NCBI GenBank assembly: GCA_964461885.1
Contig: CAYWVY010000064.1
Location: 1-11,728 of the forward strand
Length of the DNA stretch: 11,728 nt
Direction: 5' to 3'
DNA from: UBA288 sp964461885
GTDB taxonomy: Archaea > Halobacteriota > Methanomicrobia > Methanomicrobiales > Methanospirillaceae
Below are positions 8,501 to 11,728 of the stretch, in pieces (position 1 is the first letter of the stretch; each line of letters opens with the position of its first letter). The notes beneath the pieces are model-generated. The model saw nothing but the letters and a program-made list of their open reading frames with translations. It made no database searches and was not told the origin of the DNA. Both the position numbers and the translations under genes were made by a program.

Positions 8501-9729
8501 TTCACATCGTCCGTGTTCGAGGACTTGATGAAGTCAAACATACTTCTCTGGTTAGACTTGAAAGCGGAGGCGATATTTTTGAGGAGCAAGGCCGCCATCG
8601 GGTGAAGCGGCATAATGTCCTTCATTACTTGCGGATCATCAATCTTCGCCAAAGCCATAACTTTTGAACGGGAGGTACTTGTTCGACTTCCCAAATCACC
8701 ATCAACCAATGTACCCCACTCAGTCTTGGCAAAAGATTTCACGTTGAAAGCGTGTCCGATGAGTTCGAAAGCGATGTTGTCCGGCAAAGCAATATGAACA
8801 GGGATAAAACGATCACGCACTTTTGTCCAAGTCGTGTCGGCGTTCGCGATCAACTGCCCCGACTCATGTGTAACGACGATGAAATAAAACGGCTTCAAAT
8901 TTACCAATTCAGCGAGCTTCTGGAACTCCGAAAGACTCTCGCGGTTGTTCTTGAAGTAATCGGAGAATTCGTCCCAGATAAAGACGATTCTTATATTATT
9001 TTGGTCAATAATGTCGATCAGCCAGGCAATAAGCCCGTCTGAATCGATAGTCAACGCGGTTATCCCTTCTTTATCGGCGAGCCGGAAGATATTGTTCATC
9101 AGCGTCTTGACTTCGCCGCCTTTGCGAAGGGCGTTCAGCACATCGTCTACGGAGGATTGAGCAAATAAAGATGCCCATTCCGGTTTTTTCAAAAGCGCGT
9201 CAAAGAATTGTTTGTGCGATGGTTCTTCAATCCAGGCGATGACGCTCTCTTTTAGCGTGTTCTCTCCGGCGTAAAGGTCCGCAGCAACTAATGATGCCTT
9301 CAGGGTTTCCTGAACGGCTAGGAACAAGTCGCGGGGAGAGTTAATCATACCCGAGGCGTAGCGATATGCGGTCAGGATGCCCTTTTGTTTGTGACCGATG
9401 AGCTTTTCGAGCAGATCCGTTTTCTTTTTCAGCGGCTCATATCTTTCCCAATATGCGCGAAGTTCATCCTCCGGTACTTCGAGAATCTTTTTCAGGGCGT
9501 ACGCACACTGGGACTTGCCCGTGCCATATGCACCCTCAATCCAGAGGGAACGCTTCTCCTGCCGCGCCAAAACACGCTCCATACTGTTCAACATTTCGAT
9601 GAACGTGGAGTGCGGGTAGGTATGCGTCCAGAAGTCCGGACTAGCAGCGGCGATGGCGGAGGCATTGACCTGAGGAAAATATTCTTCGTCAATGTCGAAA
9701 TATTCGCGGTATTTATTGTTAATAGCCAT
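5575..9729 (-). CDS. brxC: BREX P-loop ATPase BrxC/PglY
   Basis: This 1384-aa ATPase is the largest BREX core protein. It has Walker A GAYGTGKS (residues 66-73) and Walker B VFIWDEF (D253, E254), both in the N-terminal third; the remaining ~1000 residues are mainly helical with no motif I can name. The opening (MAINNKYREYFDIDEEYF) is typical of the family, which supports the ATG at 9729. That start has AAGGAG at 9745-9740, ten bases upstream, and overlaps the end of brxP by 11 nt. An upstream in-frame ATG at 9786 would add 19 residues (MQKINRPRMYW...) encoded wholly within brxP and is unlikely; the ATG at 9738 is too close to the ribosome site. It ends one base before pglZ. BrxC/PglY is required in studied BREX systems, probably as an AAA+-like motor or assembly factor; the exact role is unknown. 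Confidence 0.93.
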   Translation of the reverse strand: MAINNKYREYFDIDEEYFPQVNASAIAAASPDFWTHTYPHSTFIEMLNSMERVLARQEKRSLWIEGAYGTGKSQCAYALKKILEVPEDELRAYWERYEPLKKKTDLLEKLIGHKQKGILTAYRYASGMINSPRDLFLAVQETLKASLVAADLYAGENTLKESVIAWIEEPSHKQFFDALLKKPEWASLFAQSSVDDVLNALRKGGEVKTLMNNIFRLADKEGITALTIDSDGLIAWLIDIIDQNNIRIVFIWDEFSDYFKNNRESLSEFQKLAELVNLKPFYFIVVTHESGQLIANADTTWTKVRDRFIPVHIALPDNIAFELIGHAFNVKSFAKTEWGTLVDGDLGSRTSTSRSKVMALAKIDDPQVMKDIMPLHPMAALLLKNIASAFKSNQRSMFDFIKSSNTDDVKAFQWFIENTGPFDDHPLLTVDMLWNFFYEKGRDSLTPDIRLILDTFPQQHNLREDEKAVLKAILIMQAINSRLGGSIDLLKATEQNLSYVFEGIPDLEGTKSANLAKGLKEKGILVYNPIGEGRYVYAAAVLAGDQAKIDSHKKEIRQNSTTSKLVVEGGLSTVLSLSPALRLRFESEPGTGKITPVTSADFTRTINSLRNEPAGWHFPVVIAFAKDEAEAAAFRKTLRAAVADEQNESIVFIDALSTPLGSEAFEQYVDFSAMAMYYQGSNNASSKENSDKAKRVLDQDWKNRIYNGQFLIYTYANQEGEKLGNGQGVASVLQTIVTTKFPYVFDFAKGLTESQLKITPGINQSAKAGITQATSGVVVGVEKHVLPTVWKIDNYWQNPTTSPLPISKIKVEIDKLIEAAFAREGQISIGDIYETLKKTYGFAPCNLSAFIAGFLLKEYGSEPYRYSDSSGGHGQMTQDKLAEMLGNYIGKSPKPTFIVKMTAEEKAFYELTEKAWGIPHNSCSSAGQAAIAVSNKMRGLNLPVWCLEEVDTVGIFYVVQKYSELVQKEGNEAHKKAVEIGEIASARLSLADSLSALVTSDNCQKGMLEYLRSFENGKVMELAKAIGAEDTVLADIRRLFGVKHSCLWDKHLGEDEIRKLLTEYGIVKESNAILNASAHSLTEAFTAWCERLKFIGISCDALRAKYPAFAKVLDTLLKICKQQEILPEQLKAFHSELVTHGAEIWELLDNNRRVFAEVYKPYLEDLSDDDVAVIKSTLQTGLFELPKTDCNAKVRGAAEEFRQNQLKSQLFRLWKDKTETKNPREWSTRNRTPILCCVSEAEYEKAKKAFETLNRNWGTDAEIKDSLAFLESTTLYDVLADEKKRNAAFNRDIVGEYSALLPDLDKIRDSLDRLSVDTYDWRDNPSVKSRVKQLAEAEYNAGGSDKVLEQIDEMDDAQLKQYLKRLVKDSITVGIEILTNTSRK

Positions 9730-10492
9730 TTGCTGCATTCTCCTTAAACAAGTCCAATACATCCTGGGACGATTTATCTTCTGCAAGCGTTATTTTCTCC
9801 AGATCATGCGTGAACGACGCTGTGATGAACTCCGGGTATTTTGCTGACAGCCCTAAGAGTATGGGAATCATATCGTCGCGGTCAAGCCCAAAGATGCGTG
9901 TTGGGCTTATGCCGTCGCGGTTTATACTCTCGTTCAGGAGTGTAGCGAGCGTGAACTCTTTGTAGTCGTTGCACTTCTCCGCAAATTTGAACAAGCCGTA
10001 GAGCACCACGCGCGGATCGCTTACCGAGCATTTCGTGCGAACAAGTTCGCCGTCTTCGGTGACGAATCCCCAGTGTAAGCTCGTGCCGAGCGGCGTTTCG
10101 ACAAGACGCTTGAAGGATTTGCCGATCGATTTAGCATCTTTCGGCTTGACATATTCGGCTGTCAGCTTGTCTTCGACGGTCTGACGGGCATAGGCTCTGC
10201 CGATATCAAGGTTATTGGTATACCACTGCATCTGTGGGTTTTCAGCAACAAGGTTGATAAGAATCAAACCTTGTGCAGTGTCTGTCTCCCAGCCAATTTG
10301 TGAAATTAACTCTGCAAACGGCGTAAAGTGGTTCTTCTCATTTAAGGAAGCATCCTTAAGGAAACGCCTAAACATATCGAACATCATTGGTCCCAGAGTA
10401 TGTTCCAAAAAGAACGCATCCTTCAGTTCAAAAAATGATCGCAACCACTCCGGCTTTGGAGCATGGTCGGCGAATGAGTTTAGGCTTTTCAT
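9719..10492 (-). other. Possible internal-start product: separate DUF4007-like protein (257 aa)
   Basis: An in-frame ATG at 10492-10490 (residue 412 of the fusion, MKSLNSFADHAPK) is preceded by a near-perfect ribosome binding site. It marks exactly where the ferredoxin-like region ends and the C-terminal domain begins. The 257-aa product would share the stop codon of brxP. Features include WLRSFFELKDAFF, the segment WGFVTEDGELVRTKC, and the DUF4007-like DPRVVLYGLFKF and SPTRIFGLDRDD. No stop codon separates the two parts, so the full fusion is also translatable. This may be dual translation, or a fusion of two formerly separate genes that kept the old start signal. Function of DUF4007 is unknown. 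Confidence 0.5.
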
Positions 10493-11728
10493 TGAATTCC
10501 CTCCTCCTTGTGGATGACGTAACGAATGAAACAATAGACAGCCGCTGTCGATTGCATGACATTCGTAACACCGGATACAGTTGTTGATTCTAACTTTACC
10601 GTTAACAAAACTTATACATCCTTTTCGGCAGTTTGTTTCACAAACTCGACAACCTTTGCAATACGAGGCTTTTCGGAATACTTGCCGGAATATCTTCCCG
10701 AATGCAGGTCTTTCTTTCAGTAGAGCTTCGGGAATCGTTACAATATATCCGTTCTTTGTTGCCTTAACGGAGAAACGTATGCGTTCGCCATCAAATTGGA
10801 CGTAGTAATCACTTTTTTCACCGTGTAAGTCTCCAAGTGTTTTTATCCATTCCAGCCAGTCGGAATCAGGGGACGCAATGGTTATTGTCAGAATCCCGTT
10901 TGTAGTCTTTTCAATACATCGGAGCGTATGGTTCGATAACTCACGACCATTCTTTCTCGAATTCCAACCGCCGCTTACGATGTAGGATTCAGTGTTGCTT
11001 TTCTTCCGCTTGTCCCCGTCATAGGTGTTTTTAATCAAATTGATATATTTGTCGATCTCTGCTGGATAGCTTGCTCGCCGCAAGTAGTCGCTTGCGCCAC
11101 CCGACATTGGGCAAAGCAAGCATCCGGCACGACCGTTGCCCTTTTTATAGGTCTCATTAATCAGCACATCGTTTGCATATGTATATAGCCATATCTCCGC
11201 GGATGTCCACTCAAGTATTGAGTTATGGCTAAACTGACCCTTTTGTTTTGCACCGAAGTTTTCGTACTTGTATGTACTTCGAGCAACGCTCTCCTGCGCC
11301 CGAACCCCAACAAAATCAAGACCAATAAAGTCGTTTTTGCCGGTCACTTCTCTCAGCTTCAACGTTTGCGGTGCGCTTTTATGCACCGAACAACACCAAC
11401 GTAAACTGCGCGATGGGGGACCGAAAAGCTCCCATGACTCTTTCGGGTTAAGGTGAGACTTAGCGACGTAAAACGGTATTTCGTCCTTAACACACTGCTG
11501 TTTTGTTTTCCTGATGACCTCGTAGGTGTCTGGAAACTCCATCCCAGTGTCGCCAAACACCACAACGAAACTGCCTTTGGGCAAGGCTTTCTTTACAAGG
11601 TCGAGTAGGACACAACTGTCCTTGCCGCCCGAAAATGCCACGTGGAAGCAGTCGAGTTTGTCTTTGTACTTGGTGTAGATGGCCAAGATCTTTTTGACCG
11701 TGGTCTGCTCGATGATCTCAAGCATTTC
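9719..11728 (-). CDS. brxP: BrxP: PAPS-reductase/DndC-like protein with ferredoxin and DUF4007-like domains (5' partial)
   Basis: Numbering from the first visible Met (11725), 668 residues are present. An N-type ATP-pyrophosphatase fold is shown by the PP-loop SGGKDS (32-37), GDTGMEFPDT (58-67), RWCCSVHK (C111, C112), GVRAQES (140-146) and GCLLCP (C202, C205). The four cysteines are arranged as for the [4Fe-4S] cluster of DndC-like enzymes. A ferredoxin-like module follows: C356, C359, C362, C366 (C370), then C383, C386, C389, C396. From residue 412 a 257-aa domain resembles the C-terminal half of DUF4007 proteins (DPRVVLYGLFKF, SPTRIFGLD). The frame is open to the window edge (one codon, GAA, precedes the Met), so the true start is probably further upstream, perhaps with an N-terminal zinc-binding segment. 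The family adenylates substrates for sulfur transfer or sulfonucleotide reduction; in type 4 BREX it takes the place of the PglX methylase. It overlaps brxC by 11 nt. PP-loop assignment is very sure, DUF4007 moderate. Confidence 0.9.
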   Translation of the reverse strand, partial: EMLEIIEQTTVKKILAIYTKYKDKLDCFHVAFSGGKDSCVLLDLVKKALPKGSFVVVFGDTGMEFPDTYEVIRKTKQQCVKDEIPFYVAKSHLNPKESWELFGPPSRSLRWCCSVHKSAPQTLKLREVTGKNDFIGLDFVGVRAQESVARSTYKYENFGAKQKGQFSHNSILEWTSAEIWLYTYANDVLINETYKKGNGRAGCLLCPMSGGASDYLRRASYPAEIDKYINLIKNTYDGDKRKKSNTESYIVSGGWNSRKNGRELSNHTLRCIEKTTNGILTITIASPDSDWLEWIKTLGDLHGEKSDYYVQFDGERIRFSVKATKNGYIVTIPEALLKERPAFGKIFRQVFRKASYCKGCRVCETNCRKGCISFVNGKVRINNCIRCYECHAIDSGCLLFHSLRHPQGGGNSMKSLNSFADHAPKPEWLRSFFELKDAFFLEHTLGPMMFDMFRRFLKDASLNEKNHFTPFAELISQIGWETDTAQGLILINLVAENPQMQWYTNNLDIGRAYARQTVEDKLTAEYVKPKDAKSIGKSFKRLVETPLGTSLHWGFVTEDGELVRTKCSVSDPRVVLYGLFKFAEKCNDYKEFTLATLLNESINRDGISPTRIFGLDRDDMIPILLGLSAKYPEFITASFTHDLEKITLAEDKSSQDVLDLFKENAANGY
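9740..9745 (-). promoter_or_regulatory. Ribosome binding site of brxC
   Basis: AAGGAG lies ten bases upstream of the ATG at 9729, inside the last codons of brxP. It decides the brxC start in favour of 9729 rather than the longer open frame from 9786. Confidence 0.7.
10499..10509 (-). promoter_or_regulatory. Internal Shine-Dalgarno sequence within brxP
   Basis: On the minus strand the sequence AAGGAGGAGGG runs from 10509 to 10499. AAGGAGG lies ten bases, and GGAGGG six bases, before the in-frame ATG at 10492. It is the strongest ribosome site in the window and is read in frame as PQGGG within the fusion protein. Confidence 0.65.

Noticed and set aside
9730..9786. Longer brxC start at 9786
   Set aside because: It would add 19 residues unlike the family opening; a good ribosome site points to 9729.
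1..11728. CRISPR array, tandem repeats or an origin of replication
   Set aside because: No regularly spaced direct repeats or iteron-like clusters were seen on reading the window.

Overview
The window is a stretch of bacterial (possibly uncultured, draft-assembly) DNA that is almost entirely one minus-strand operon, about 11.25 kb long. The operon matches the published type 4 BREX phage-defence layout. In transcription order, right to left, it reads: a PAPS-reductase-like PP-loop protein fused to a ferredoxin-like domain and a DUF4007-like C-terminus (BrxP, 5' end cut by the window edge); a 1384-aa P-loop ATPase (BrxC/PglY); a PglZ phosphatase-superfamily protein; a short BrxL AAA+ protein; a 65-aa four-cysteine zinc-finger-like protein; and a cysteine desulfurase of the IscS/NifS/DndA type. 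Neighbouring genes overlap or are at most 11 nt apart, so they are very likely co-transcribed and translationally coupled. The promoter would lie beyond base 11728.

The main biological interest is sulfur. No DNA methyltransferase (PglX) is present in the window. Instead there is a DndC/SspD-like PP-loop enzyme with cluster-forming cysteines, a ferredoxin-like module, a sulfur donor (cysteine desulfurase) and a small cysteine-rich protein. The simplest reading is a BREX-type defence system whose DNA mark, or other chemistry, depends on sulfur, perhaps phosphorothioation, rather than on methylation. This is inference: the sequence shows the enzyme families, not the product. A second notable feature is a near-perfect Shine-Dalgarno sequence inside brxP. 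It lies just before an in-frame ATG at 10492, so the DUF4007-like domain may also be made as a separate 257-aa protein.

The left 470 bases are different. Bases 1-301 are visibly GC-rich and hold the start of an unrelated minus-strand gene (1-160, running off the edge). A run of ten N (302-311) marks an assembly gap. Bases 313-453 encode the last 46 residues of an IS4/IS5-type DDE transposase on the plus strand, ending 18 bases before the end of the cysteine desulfurase gene. The assembly therefore breaks inside an insertion sequence that abuts the 3' end of the defence operon, and the linkage of bases 1-301 to the rest is uncertain.

The host cannot be named from the sequence. Strong AAGGAGG-type ribosome binding sites and mid-range GC in the operon would fit a Firmicutes-like or other anaerobic bacterium, but this is weak evidence, and the island may have been acquired by transfer.
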